From Plenodomus lindquistii (lineage: Eukaryota > Ascomycota > Dothideomycetes > Pleosporales > Leptosphaeriaceae), in assembly GCA_025504975.1 (NCBI GenBank), contig JANUWI010000008.1:682001-746000 (forward strand): DNA of 64,000 nucleotides, read 5' to 3'. Numbering within the stretch: the first letter of the stretch is position 1; each line of letters starts with the position of its first letter. The translations under genes and the position numbers were made by a program. Below the pieces are notes generated by a model, which saw only the letters and a list, made by a program, of their open reading frames with translations, had not been told where the DNA came from and did no database searches. Below, in pieces: positions 42,729-54,300 of the stretch.

Positions 42729-43732
42729 ATTGGACGGACAATAAGGTATGTAAGGAATTGGTGTTTTAGTCGAGTAAAGAGGATGGAAGGTGTAATGTAG
42801 CAGTGAGGTCTTGGACGTGATATGAAGCGACTGTCAGTGTATGAGTGTTGATGCCTGTGTCTTGCCTCTGTAAGAGTTGCATGCTGTTCAAGTCTTTCCC
42901 TTCGAAAGTTCACTGCGAGGGCAGTCAATGTCCAGCACGATGGTTTGAGGCTATTTTGTTATTCAATTCGAAAGTCTTCTACATCTACAACACCTAAGTA
43001 CACAAGCACGAATCCAGCGTACGTGGCAGACCGCTGTGCATATTAGAAGGAATGCGTACTTGCGCCTTCGAGGTACCACTCCAAGGAGTAAAACACCACT
43101 ACATAGGGGTAGTTTATATACGTTACAGGGAAGGATTTTGAGCCTACAGACTTCATGGTGGAAGGTGTAGGAAGACATACTTGAACATGAGACCACCGAA
43201 TTATTGGTAAACAACGGAGGTAAGCAGGGGTCTCGAGCGGTATGGCAAGTCAAGTTCGGAAGTGTAGTTCAGCAAGCTCGTCCATCGAGACAGCGTCCTC
43301 TACAGTTCATCCTTTTAGACGATGTAAGCTGTATACTGCAAAGACTGCGCCAGGGGATGGTGTTGACCTCGACCTCGTCTGAACTCAATGTCAGCACTGC
43401 ACAGACAACAAAGAACTACCAGCGCTCACCGCAAGTGTACATGGTTCTCCTAGTAGCGAACACGTTGAGTCGCCTTGGTATTTGGTGCTGGCTGAAGAGC
43501 AACTACGTGCTCGATCGGTTTCACTCTGTAGCAGGCCCACGTCAGCAATTAGAAAATGAAAAGTCAAGAGTGTGGTGAATTACATTTCGCTAATGCTGTG
43601 CAAGTGTAGTGATTGAGTAACGGTGAAGCTTGTAAAGGGGGAAATGCGTTTGTACTAACGCAGCAACAGGGTGAGTGACCCCAGGCTAGGGAAGAATTTT
43701 CGTGCCAGGCTCGGGATGCGTTCACGCTTCTT
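42729..43732. other. intergenic between converging genes
   Basis: 3' flanks of the wall protein (+) and of the Prp39 gene (-). An ATG-less frame at 43204-43578 plus has no protein character. No RNA gene recognised. Confidence 0.5.
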
Positions 43733-45787
43733 CTACTTGCGTTGACGCTTGTTTGCTGTGTTGTGAGGCTGGCCTTTTCTTTTCTGTTTGGAGGAGGGGT
43801 TCGGGGAGGGAGCGCTTGTAGCAGATGATACATACCCGTTCACATCCTTGTCAAGCTGCATATACTCTTCGGCAGCATCCTTGCCTCCTCGGTCCAGCAG
43901 ATAGGCCATGTAAATTTGCGAAAGCTCTTTCGAGACATCCGAAGAAAACCGACCCTTGGTGCGCATCGATTCGTGGACCTTCTTGATTCTCGAATGCGCT
44001 TCCTCTTGATCTGGGGAAGGCTGGGCGACTTCGAATTGGAGGTATTTGACCCAGAAATCGCGCGAATCCAGAAATCGCTCGTGCTTGCTGTTGAAGACCT
44101 CGCGAGCCTCATCGACGGCGCCCTTGCACTGCCATAGGATACGCGCTTGCTCGGCAGCCAATACACCACCAATCTGATTGTTGGAGCGCCCGATGTGTTC
44201 CTCCAGAAGACGGACAGCCGCATCGTTGCCTTCGATTCGGCGTTCAAGATTGGCCAGCGAGATCAGTGTCTCTGTGTGTTCGGGAGCCTGCTCGAGCATT
44301 GCTAAGTAAATATCACGGGCGACGGATGTGCGGCCAAGCTTCTCTTCGAATCGAGCCCAGTTGAGGCGTATAGTGGGTGCAGAGATGGGTACAAATATGC
44401 AGCTTGCCCTCATGTAGATAATTCTGGTATTCTCTTCTTTGCCCTGGGAGAACATCCATCGAGCATATCGCAGCCAGAACTCATCGTAAAGTGCGCAAGC
44501 CACGAGGCAGCGTTCGTATAGGAATGATGTACGCTCGAAGTCGCCTTGCTTCTCTTCGTAATCGAGGTATTTGCGCCAGTTGTCCAGCTCCGCATCTTCG
44601 AGTTCGGTCACGTGGAAGTACGCCCTCTTGATGGCCTGCTCGTAGTTCCAGCGATTCGAAACGTCCTGCTGGTTCTTCGTGTATGAGGCATAGTAGTGCT
44701 CGTGGATCTTTTGGCGAATCTGACGTTCGATCTCGAGTGCAGGCTTTTCTGACTGTCCCTGATTCTCAACCTGCACCGCTGTCTTCATTGACTCCAACAA
44801 GTCGGTGTCAACGAGCTCTTCTACAGGCCGTGACCCCATGAGAATGCCGAACTTCTCGAAGTAGCGGGTGAACTGGTAGATAGGGAGCTGCAGAACGCGG
44901 CTGTAGAGCTTGGTGACGTTCGCCGGCTCTTGGATGCGCTCCTCGAATTCGATGTACTTGTCCCAGAATGGGTGACTCTGGAAGTCCAGACCCACGAAGT
45001 AAGCGCCGCGCTCGAACAGACTAGCATGTCAGCATGATACAGTAGAATGACCAAGGCGTGGAGTGGGAGATTGGTCTTGCGTAGAGGAATCAACGTCCCG
45101 ACGTAAGGGAAGGGGACCACCAATTGTGTTCATTCTCGACGACGCGCAACGGGTTCGATGGTGCAGAGTGAAGTGAGTATGCAACGTAGAGGCGCAGTAT
45201 GCAGGGTCCAGAAAAAACTAGATCAGGCCTGATAGCCAGCCGCGAGTCCAGTGCATGACAGTACATGATCGTAGCTGGCTATGGGACGATTTGAGTCTCC
45301 GAACCATGGAGGAAAAGGCAAGACTTACTCTCGAATAATATCGTTATCATGCGACGTGTCCATCTTGAAGGTGCAGTAGTTGGCCCACAGATCGACCGAA
45401 GGGGTAATGCATGAGACACCGCGCTCGTACACCATCTCAGCCGTCTCGGTGCCGCCAATTGAGAACTCCAAGTCGGCGTACTTCTTCCAGTACCCGAAGA
45501 ACAACGGGAATTTTGTGAGGAAGCAGTCGTAGACGTTGCGCACAAGCTCGATGGCGGAAGGGCTCGAGTTGCGCGTTACGCCGCCCTCGAGCTCCGAGGC
45601 GCGCGTGACGAGCGTTTCCCATCGCTCAAAGTCGTCTTCGTTCTCGACCTGCAGTCGCGTTAATGAGCGCATACGGTCGCATGTGGCGCGTACGTACGAC
45701 AGCGTCGATGAGCTTCTTGATTTCGCCGGCGGCCTCGTCGCCAGTGTAGGTGATCTGAGCAATGCTGCCGCGCCCGGTGGCTAGCAT
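43733..45787 (-). CDS. PRP39: Prp39, U1 snRNP splicing factor with HAT repeats
   Basis: Three exons (minus): 45787-45698, 45648-45329 and 45020-43733, 565 codons, in phase. HAT (half-a-TPR) repeats run along the whole protein: FFGYWKKYADLEFSIGG, LWANYCTFKMDTSHD, FWDKYIEFEERIQEP, NWRKYLDYEEKQGDFER, FWLRYARWMFSQG, RLNWARFEEKLG and FWVKYLQFEV. The order and the link YEQAIKRAYFHVTELEDAELDNW are those of Prp39, which with Prp42 or as a dimer shapes the U1 snRNP and helps 5' splice-site use. The C terminus is basic (KQKRKGQPHNTANKRQRK), likely a nuclear signal. The second intron is 308 nt, several times longer than most introns in this window. Confidence 0.88.
45232..45282 (-). other. hairpin inside the long Prp39 intron
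   Basis: ATAGCCAGC at 45232-45240 pairs perfectly with GCTGGCTAT at 45274-45282. The loop of 33 bases contains a smaller CATG..CATG pair. It lies within intron 45021-45328. Confidence 0.5.
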
Positions 45788-46344
45788 CGTGTCGCGTGAT
45801 CTGTGATGATGCGTGGGTGATGGTAGTTGTGCTGTGGGCCAAGGAGGTGAGTCGCGCAACAAGTAGTGGTATGGCGGATGGAAAGCGGGTGGTGAGGGTT
45901 CTCTCTTCGAGGAAGCTGCGGACGGAGTTCGTATTGGGGGTTCCACTTTCGTCAGCGCGGCAGTAGCGTAAGCCAGGATCGCACACGTGACATGAGGCTA
46001 GCCCTGAAGTGCACCGTTCGCATACACCTTGCAGATCACCCTCCAGACTCAGGACAAGTGTTCGCGACTAAGGACGTGACTTTGGTGTAGTAACTGCAGG
46101 CGTTACAGCAAACATGGCGAGGTGCTTCACGTTAGCATAACATAGCCAGTTGCGTCCACAAGCGCCATCCATTCCATCCTAGCCACAAATACATAGAGGT
46201 TTCTATTCCATCTTACTCTCTGATGAGCTTGATATTGCTCAGGTATCATATGCCATCAAACTGCACAAGGGAGCCGCCCTTCAACGCGCTGTAAATGAGT
46301 CTACATCGTTATGCATCTTCACTGCTTCTGTGATTCTACCAGCA
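45788..46344. other. intergenic
   Basis: Promoter region of the Prp39 gene and 3' flank of the unknown gene at 46345. No coding feature. Confidence 0.5.
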
Positions 46345-47517
46345 CTAAGCTGTACCTTCCCCCTTCAATGGGCCCGCAATCTCATTCGCAGCAAACGAGA
46401 AAGGGCTCTTGCCCACCTCGGGACTTCTAGGGCTAATTGGTAACGCGAACAGGTCATCGTCGTTGTCATCGTCTTCATGTATCGATGAAGATTCCGCTCT
46501 TGACTGGAAAATGGGTGCAGGCCCTGACAATGCGTTCAAAGATCCCATGTTGAGCGAACCCATCATGCCTGAGCCTTGTTGTGCGATCAGAGATGGTGGT
46601 GGGGCTTGAGCTGCGACCTTTCGAGGAGCAGTAGCTGTCTGTTGTGGTTGTTGTGGAGGCTTCGCAGCGAGAGCAGAGGGGTTTGCGCCCTTGAAGACGG
46701 CAAACGAGGAGACAGCGATATCGGATGACTCGGGCGAAAGAGGATTGGAGAAAGGCACGCTACCACCGCCAGGAGTGAGATCTTTGTCGCTAGTTCCCAG
46801 GCGCAGACCAGCCAGTTTGTCCATAAGACGTCCTCCACCGGGTGAACGCGGACTAGCAGGACCGCTCTTCATGGGGGCCAGCATTGGCTCTGTGAGGTTC
46901 AGACTCAGTCCCGCAGGCTTGCCACTGACGCCAAATGTGGTTTCGATCCAGGCCTTTTCCTGCATAATGATCTCCAGACCGATGCCCTCGACGTTGTTGC
47001 GCGACTCGGCCTCAATCTCCTTCTGCAGCACCTGCAGCCGCTTCTTGGCCCATATTGTGTGCAAGACGCCCTTTTTGCCTGCTGCACGCGCCGAGGCTCC
47101 TAATTCTGGGGGGAACAGGGCAGGCAGCGGATTGGTATGCCACACAACGGGCGGTATACTCGCGTCCTGCGGCCGCAGGGTGAGCGTGACACTGGTAGGG
47201 ACAGGCACCAGTGGAGGCAGCAAGAAGTACATCCTGTTGACGTCGTTGGCGGATTGGTCGTTGGCAGGAAGGACTCGCGTGCTGCCATCCCACGAGATGT
47301 GCCAGTCACCCCTCACACCGCGCGTTGTCGCGTCGTCTTCCCATTCCACCATCAGGATCTTGGTGCCTTCTGTGGCGTTGGCATGGCCGGCCTCGTATTC
47401 GTATCGGGCGAGCGCGTTGGTGCTCGATATGCTGGGAGACTCTACTTGATCTTCGGCCGGCAAGTGGGCTGTCGTGTCTATAGTGGTAAAAGGGACCGTG
47501 GGGGGAGACGACGCCAT
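46345..47517 (-). CDS. protein of unknown function, 390 residues
   Basis: Single exon with an ATG at 47517. I do not recognise a family. The first half looks folded: GTKILMVEWEDDATTRGVRGDWHISWDG, then MYFLLPPLVPVPTSVTLTL and VVWHTNPLPALFPPELG. A helical stretch follows (KKGVLHTIWAKKRLQVLQKEIEAES) and an acidic/aromatic segment, GLEIIMQEKAWIETTFGV. The second half is low-complexity, rich in Ser, Pro, Gln and Gly, with an acidic EDDDNDDDLFALPISPRSPEVGKSPF near the end carrying several SP sites, possible phosphorylation targets. No signal peptide or membrane helix. Codon use and the ordered first half support a real gene. Confidence 0.75.
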   Translation of the reverse strand: MASSPPTVPFTTIDTTAHLPAEDQVESPSISSTNALARYEYEAGHANATEGTKILMVEWEDDATTRGVRGDWHISWDGSTRVLPANDQSANDVNRMYFLLPPLVPVPTSVTLTLRPQDASIPPVVWHTNPLPALFPPELGASARAAGKKGVLHTIWAKKRLQVLQKEIEAESRNNVEGIGLEIIMQEKAWIETTFGVSGKPAGLSLNLTEPMLAPMKSGPASPRSPGGGRLMDKLAGLRLGTSDKDLTPGGGSVPFSNPLSPESSDIAVSSFAVFKGANPSALAAKPPQQPQQTATAPRKVAAQAPPPSLIAQQGSGMMGSLNMGSLNALSGPAPIFQSRAESSSIHEDDDNDDDLFALPISPRSPEVGKSPFSFAANEIAGPLKGEGTA

Positions 47518-48705
47518 TAGTGAGTAGCGCGTGGGAGTGATTGGAAGATGATGGTCGAATGCGCAAAATGGGGTGACAAGCGGTACCTCCTACTCTCCTT
47601 CTCTCTAGAGCGCTGTATACAAAGTAGTGGGGGGGCCGAACACAAAGAAGGTCCGGGCCTGGGGTCTGGGTGCTACGTTAATAACGGTTACGGCAGAATG
47701 CATCAACGGCCGAGACAATCTAGACACGACGAGCACAAAACCTCTGCGGGCCGGCTCTGGAGCTGTCAAAGAGCGAACAATGTCCTATGGCCGTGTCCTG
47801 GCTTCTGTTGCACCCATATTGTCCGCGTCACTCAAGCTGCAGCAACCATGTTCCTCGCTAAAATTAGTATGGCTGGCCCTTGGTACCTACGTGCCTACGT
47901 ACGCGCCGCTTGTCAGCCTGATGCGCTCCCCACCTTTTGCTGGACGGCACAGCTGGACACACTCGACATGCCAGATGAAAAGGGGACGCTGATTGTACTT
48001 CGACTTCCAGATCCAGCTGCCATCATCACCCAGACCTTTCACGCCTCACTCCCCATAAGCTGCGGGGCATTCGGACCCCGTCATGCGGCGATGCTCTCCT
48101 CTCTCAGTGCATGTCAGCCAATCAATCACATCTGCATAGTTGAGGCGTCCTGTCATCTTGAGCGATACGCTTGTTTCAACTTCCATTTCAGTTCTGTCTA
48201 TCTATGGGGGGGCTTACTTGGTGAGCAAAGCCCCCCACTGTAATACTACTGTTACAATTGCGATCCAGCAATCAGGTGCTGCACTAGCGACCCATGCACT
48301 GCGCGCTCCCCTCCCCTTCCCTCATCCCAGAGTTCTGTTGGTGCCTGTCTACCAGGGCTTGAAAAGCAAAAGAGGCCGTGGAGATCGTCAGCCGTGAGAA
48401 AAAAGTTTCCCTGCAAACGCCCATCCATGTTGGAATGCCGCTGCGCCGTGAAGATGCTTCTGTTCTGATCCTCTCAACTCGCCAATGAGCTAGATATGTC
48501 CTGTTCTTTCCTGTCCGAATTACAAAGTGGGGGTATATACGCTGAGAAAAGGAAATAAAAGTATAAGCAAAGAAATGAAGCAAGTGCTTGCTGAAGGTCA
48601 GTAATGGTCAGGTCGTGACGATGGAAGAGACAGGGAGAGTGTAATCGCAAAAGGTGATGCAAGTCAGACCAGGATGCGTTTTCCAGCAAAAGAAACTGGG
48701 ACTCT
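47518..48705. other. intergenic
   Basis: Promoter of the unknown gene (-) and 3' flank of the PRO1-like gene (-). A 231-codon plus-strand frame (47548-48243) is open but has no domain and biased composition; I do not call it. Confidence 0.45.
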
Positions 48706-50764
48706 TTAGATCAACAAGAAGTCCCAGCCCTTCTGGCGCATCATATCCCGCCAGTGGATACTCTGAGTGTTGCCCTTTGCGAGGTTATCGTCGTTGACCA
48801 GCCATACTTGGTTCAGTAGCTCCCTGACTTTTCCATAAGAACCAAAGTTGGCGGCGTCGCCAAGCAGAGCTGAGCGCTCGGAGAACATGCTGCGGAAACT
48901 AGATCCAGGAAGGGAAATCGATCCAGCTACAAGGAGTGGCCATACAAGGGAGCGGTCGAAACCCTCGATTCCGGCTGGGATGTATTCCATGGCCTTGCAG
49001 AGGGCGCTTACGAGATTGACGAAAGAAGGCGAAGTACGGTCAAAGTCGGGAACAAGGCTGCAAAGGTAGATGCGAGCAGCTAGGCGGTACACGGCGGTCA
49101 TGTTCCTGCGGAGCTGCCTTGGCAAGATCTCACCAGTTGAGCTGTACGCGCTGTTAAGCGATCCTTGTGGTGGCTCAGTCAGGCTGATTTGCTCTCCGAG
49201 GAGCTTGATGTGCGCGCATAGTTGAACCATGTCCATGCCTTCGTTCTTGAGCGCCTCGAGACAGGCGATTTCCGAGATGAGATACATGATGCGGTCTTCG
49301 CAGCCCATAAGCTCGGCGAGGCCAGAAGAGGCATCGGCGATGAGCTTCTCCCGGTACGTGTCAGCAAATGATGGGGTCTTGGCCAGCATTGTAGCACCGA
49401 GAATATCGATCCACGAAGCAAGCGTCATGTTGAATGGGGGCTGTGAATGTGCCTGTCCGTTCATGGCAACCATCTGCGCTGGAAGCTCAAGTTGATGTAC
49501 AAGACTTTGAACTGCCTGAAAATGCTGGTGCCACGGAATATCAACAAGACCATCGTCAGCGCGACCAACTGAGCATGGGAAGAAGATCATGCCCAAGGTG
49601 GCTTCGAGGGTCTGTGCATGCGCGCTATCACTGCTAAGAGACTCGGTAAGTTGCTGAACGGCAGCATACCGGTTTCGGTAGATGTCTTGGTCGATTTCTG
49701 GTCCTTGAAGTCCTTGGGTGGTCTTCATCTGTAGCGCAGAAACGCTCATACAGCAGTGCAAGTATGCCTTGTTAGATTCGAGTGCAGGAATGATGACCTC
49801 TCCGCGTGCTGCACCGGGCTGGTTTGTCTCAAGGACGGGGAATATAGATGGCATGACGTTGTCGAGGAAGTGACTCAGCAGATGCTGATCACATTCGTCC
49901 ACTTGGATCGAAGGTTGGTGTTGAGGGCTGAAAGCGCCGTGTGTGGGGAAATCAAAGATGGGATACTCCAGAGGTTCTTCGGCGTAAGACTCGCGACGGC
50001 TCTCAAAGTAGTCTTGTTGGATCCAGTTGTCGGTTGGGTACATGTGTCCAACTGCTGGGGGAGTCTGATAGTGACTGTAAGTTGAGATGGTGGAGTCGCG
50101 CCTTGTTGGGACATCGTTGATGAACATTTGGCTCTCTGTCTTGATATCGATTTCATATGGCGCAAATTGTCCTGGGTGTGCAAATGAAGGCGCGAACATT
50201 GGTGGCGGCATGGATCCGTTGTAGAAGTCAGGTGTAGCATCGGTGTGGAACGGGTAGTCAAGTGAGTTCTGAGAGTCGACTGAGGGTGCGCGAGTGCATG
50301 CGATCCCGTCTGAAAAGGTGTCTGCGGTTTGCATTGAATGGCATAGGCTTGGTGGTGTATTTGAGACCATGGCGACACCTTGTGCAGTCTTCTCGTTCAG
50401 CTTCGTGCGCTTGATGATGTTCTTGATGTGCTCTTTTTGGTTGCGCCTTTGCTCGTTGTTGCTCCACCACATAGGCCTCTTGTATTCGCACTTGAGACCG
50501 AGGTGTTTGCATGCGCGACAAGCTGACTTTCCTTCATCGCACTTCTTGCGTCGCAAGCGGCATGTGAAGCACCCTGCACAATCTCCATTAGCCACATGTC
50601 CAAGCGCAGCATCCCTGCATGGGTAGCAAAGGGCAGTCCTTACCTGTCCGTGAGCGACGATGCATTTTGGCTGCAGCAGCTTTCGCCGCATTGGCGGCAT
50701 TTGTAGTCCCTACCATGGTTGAAGACTGTTTTGTAGTAGATGTGGGAGCGGACGAGGAGGACAT
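48706..50764 (-). CDS. pro1: PRO1/ADV-1-like Zn2Cys6 developmental transcription factor
   Basis: Two exons (minus): 50764-50644 and 50573-48706, 662 codons; the 70-nt intron splits the zinc cluster after HRRSRTG. The cluster is complete: Cys at 42, 45, 52, 59, 62 and 69 (CFTCRLRRKKC, then CRACKHLGLKC). The block that follows, EYKRPMWWSNNEQRR with HIKNIIKRTKLNEK, is the linker shared with PRO1 of Sordaria and ADV-1 of Neurospora, which control fruiting-body development and cell fusion. The C-terminal half is a fungal-specific transcription-factor middle region (YRNRYAAVQQLTESLSSD, LGMIFFPCSVGRADDG, ISEIACLEALKNEGM). The ATG at 50764 precedes a Ser/Ala/Lys-rich head. The symbol rests on the zinc-cluster and linker match, not on a database search. 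A very long gene-free region lies upstream. Confidence 0.85.
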
Positions 50765-53700
50765 GGACACTTGATGTACTAGGTCCCAGAGCTGTGGTAT
50801 ATGAAATCCAGTAAACAATGCGGCAAATAACGACTAGGGCGAGACGGGACGATTCGCAAGGGACAGGATGGCAGGGCTCGACCGGGTTGCTCGTAATTAA
50901 AGAATGGGTACTCGAAGCTCGACCAGCGGGCTTGATGTGAAGGAAGGAGCGGAACCAAATTAAGCGGTCTACCTGATGCGTGGAGAACTCTCAGTGAGAG
51001 AGATATGTACCTTATATCTACCATAAGCAGGTCAATGTTAGCAAATATTGCTCGATCTATTTCTGGACTCGTGCTATCAGGCCAGGCGGTCATCCAACGG
51101 GAAGGGAAATGCGAACGCCATGTGTGCACCTTAATGCAGAGTAGCGATTGGCCAGACTAGTCTTACCATGCAGCCCGATGTCGACATTTGGGGTCATTTC
51201 CTACTCAGGCTATTTTGGGGCTCACTTACCCGCCGAGCTCAAGCCACTGTGCAGCACCTACCGTGCATATCTCGACGGCTATCGATCGGCTCGTTGGTCC
51301 CCGCAACCTCTTTAACAGGTAAATTCACCCATTTGGTAGTGGAAGCATGTTCCCATGTCATCCCCAAAGGCATGCAGACCGGGATGCTGTCCTCTGGTCT
51401 GTTCTCGTCCCAACCTCTTTGCGGGGCACACCCTATCAAGGTGCGTCCAAGAGCAGTCTAGGTTGGTCATGCAGCGGTTGCGATAACTGGCCGGTCCGAA
51501 CGTTTACTGGCTACCTTTCGGCCATGTGCGCAGATCATAGAAAGGCACACGCCAAGCCAACAGATGAAGAAATGCAAAGAGGGGTCCGAGTACGAGTATT
51601 GGGAACTTGGATAGCATGGAGCTGGTGCCTTGCCTTAGTGTGGGCTGGCGGGTTGTACAGTGACTTGTCAGACCGCAATCTGCGGCTGTTGCTCGAATCT
51701 ATTCGTGTGTGCCACGGTGTGCTAGCCTGTGGGCTGTTGAGAGAAGAGTCACGCAAGTTGGGCTCGTTCCATTCGTCTTCCGTCTGTCGTGATCATTTCC
51801 ACTGCGGGGCTGGCCAGCAAGCTGGTTAGCGGACGAAAAGAGAGACCGCATTGTCGACCAAACCGGGCAGGTCGCTTGTCGATGGGTTCCGAGATACGCG
51901 GGAGGTAGCCAGCATGCTTTTCGTGTGACGCGACAAGCTGGTTTGGCACGACATGGACGACAGGCTCGCACCACTCAGCTTGCTCTTCCACGCGGAGCCG
52001 TCGCTTGTGCATGGAGGTGTGGTTGGAATCTGCATGGCAAGCTTTGCTTAGCGCGAGATGGGCTGTCCAATCAATAGCGGTATCACATTAGCCTACATGA
52101 CGGGCCAAGCCCTGTGACAGGGGTGTCTCGGCTGGCTCCATGCAGACCCGCTGCTAAGTATAGGCCGTTAATTTGTCTACGAGCGTCGAGCAATTGCCCA
52201 TAATTAGTGACGTATCGATCAGAGCCTGTGAGCGGACGAAGCCAACTCCTTTTCGGATGTGATACGGCTGGCCTGTCCGCTGCCATTGGTTACCGACAAC
52301 AGCAGTCAATACTTTATAGTCCACGAATGGCTTTCGAGTACAGGTACCGCCTGGGCTCCAGGGCGACGAGTGGGATTGCTCACCTGACTTGGTGACAGCG
52401 TGGTAATCATGCTCTGAACGTCGCAACCGCGACAAGCCGCAAGTTGAGCCCTGGTCCTCGGGAACCCTCTCTCCATGGCTCGAGATTCTGTTGGGTCTGC
52501 GAGGCTGTCAAGTGCAACGTTACGGATATTCACATTGCTAATTGACGGACGAGTAATGTTCCTGGGACAACTCCGGGGCCAGTAGGGCCGTAAGAGAGCG
52601 GGCACACTTTGAGCTAGAGAAGATGAGTATTCAAGCGGAGTCGTCTAGCACAATCTTACGAGACCATATGCACGCCTCCAGCCTGGATGGACTGCAAAGT
52701 TTGATCATGGCGTGCGGGTCGACGTCCACACTGCGGGCATCTAGCATCGTGTTGGCGAAAACGACAATGTCCCACGACTTGTGGGTTGTTGCTTCCGTGG
52801 TGGGCGTTCCCAAGTGGGTACATTGTCATGCCCGCTCGAGACGGTCTGGTAGTGCGCTGGATTCCAGGTCGTCTCTGCTATCTGATTCGTTTCCACGAAC
52901 AACGCTTTGGACAGGTCCAGTGTCGCAGCAGAGCACGAGGGACACGAAATCCGGCCGGCCGCATATCTTTGCAGTCACGGGCCCGTGGCAGGGTAGCTTT
53001 TTGCAAGGCCGTTGGCTGTCGAGTTGATGAGGGTTCCATCGCGAGCTGTCACAAGCATGCGGTGTTTTCAAGAAGCCTGCAACGGCTGGAAAGGCGGTCT
53101 GCAGTGGCGGCCGGGAGCAGAAGTCTCAACAGGGCAGCGGAGGAAAGCGGCCGCTGGGGTGCTCGTGGGATGAGTCAACGCTGGGACGAGGGTTGCACAG
53201 CAGTTCACAACATCGTGAGCTGCAGTTTGGAGAGGCGTGCACAGCGCGTTAAGCAGACGGCGAGCGGCGCCAAGGCAGGGAGTAGGGAATGACGGCACCC
53301 GCTACTCATGCCGTTGCGTTCTGTGCGGCACGCCTTGTGCTGCACGTAGCCGTCGACGAGGTGTCGCAAGAGCGGCGGATCGGCTAGGCGATGATCCCAT
53401 GTGATATGTTGTTGCCAATATCGTGTGGTGCAGATGGATGGCTTGATGAGGCTGTCGCTCGCCATGCCCACGACCAGCCACACCGTGACTCGGCGAGTCG
53501 TCGTGACGCGGTTTGCGAGGCTTTCCACTTTGCAGCCCGAAGCATGGCCGACACGATGCGGCAGCACGCTTCCTGGCAACGAGTGCAGCCCAAGACGTGC
53601 AGCCGTCACTTGACCGTTACAGTACGTACCCTACCATGGGGCTGCGCTGTGCAGGCGACGCGGCCAACGGCGAGCAAGCACGGCATGGCCAGCTCAGATC

Positions 53701-54300
53701 TTCGCTGCATCTGTAGTCTACTCGAGCGGCGACACGACACGATCCGCTGCCGCGACGGCAGAGGCCCTGCTCCAGGGTGGACCCCCGCGGACCCTGGCCG
53801 GGGCTTGCGTCTGGCCCGCAGAGGCGAGGATATTAATGGACATTCACCACCCCCATCGGGCGCAATTAGCTCCAGAGCCAATCTGCACCCCCAGCGAATG
53901 GGCGCCCGCGCACGCCTCGACGCTGCTGTGTACGCGCCAGCCTAACCGTTGACCAGCATGCGGGCGACAAGGCCCCGACAGCACATTGGCAGAGAGCGGT
54001 GTCAGTCTTGGACTCGAGTGCCCTAAGTGGACAGCCGTGGCCGCCATGTCCTGTCTCATGCAGCAGCTCCAGTGTGATTCTCTCGCACCGCACGCCCCCT
54101 CCTCCATCAACGGCGCCCAACCCAGGAAGCACTTTGTACAAAAGACTTGCAAGCGCTCCACACCCGCAGGGTCCATTCCCCGTTTTCCAAAATCGTGCTG
54201 TTACCGTGTGTGTGCTATGCTTCGAGTCTCCGCGCGAAATTGTTGCTAGAGCGCCTCGGTCAAGGTCAGAATCACTACTGAGCGTACAAGCACCGTGATC
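50765..54300. other. long gene-free region between the PRO1-like gene and the SAM-PH gene
   Basis: About 3.5 kb, the longest gene-free stretch in the window, lying between two divergent genes. From about 52600 to 54100 it is GC-rich and many overlapping frames stay open by chance (for example 52786-53292 plus, 53391-53945 plus and 53866-54372 minus). None shows a domain, a signal peptide or plausible splicing. It may hold regulatory sequence or non-coding transcripts for the developmental regulator. Confidence 0.5.

Noticed and set aside
42257..42928. 223-codon minus-strand frame
   Set aside because: Antisense of the Ser/Ala-rich wall protein; Arg-rich as a mirror of alanine/serine codons.
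46691..47449. 252-codon plus-strand frame
   Set aside because: Antisense shadow of the unknown gene at 46345-47517, which has the better start and ordered segments.
47548..48243. 231-codon plus-strand frame
   Set aside because: No domain, no homologous feel, and it crosses composition changes. It could be re-opened if RNA-seq shows a transcript.
52786..53292. Open frames in the GC-rich upstream region (also 53391-53945 and 53866-54372)
   Set aside because: GC-rich DNA keeps frames open by chance; all strands and frames are similarly open and none has protein character.
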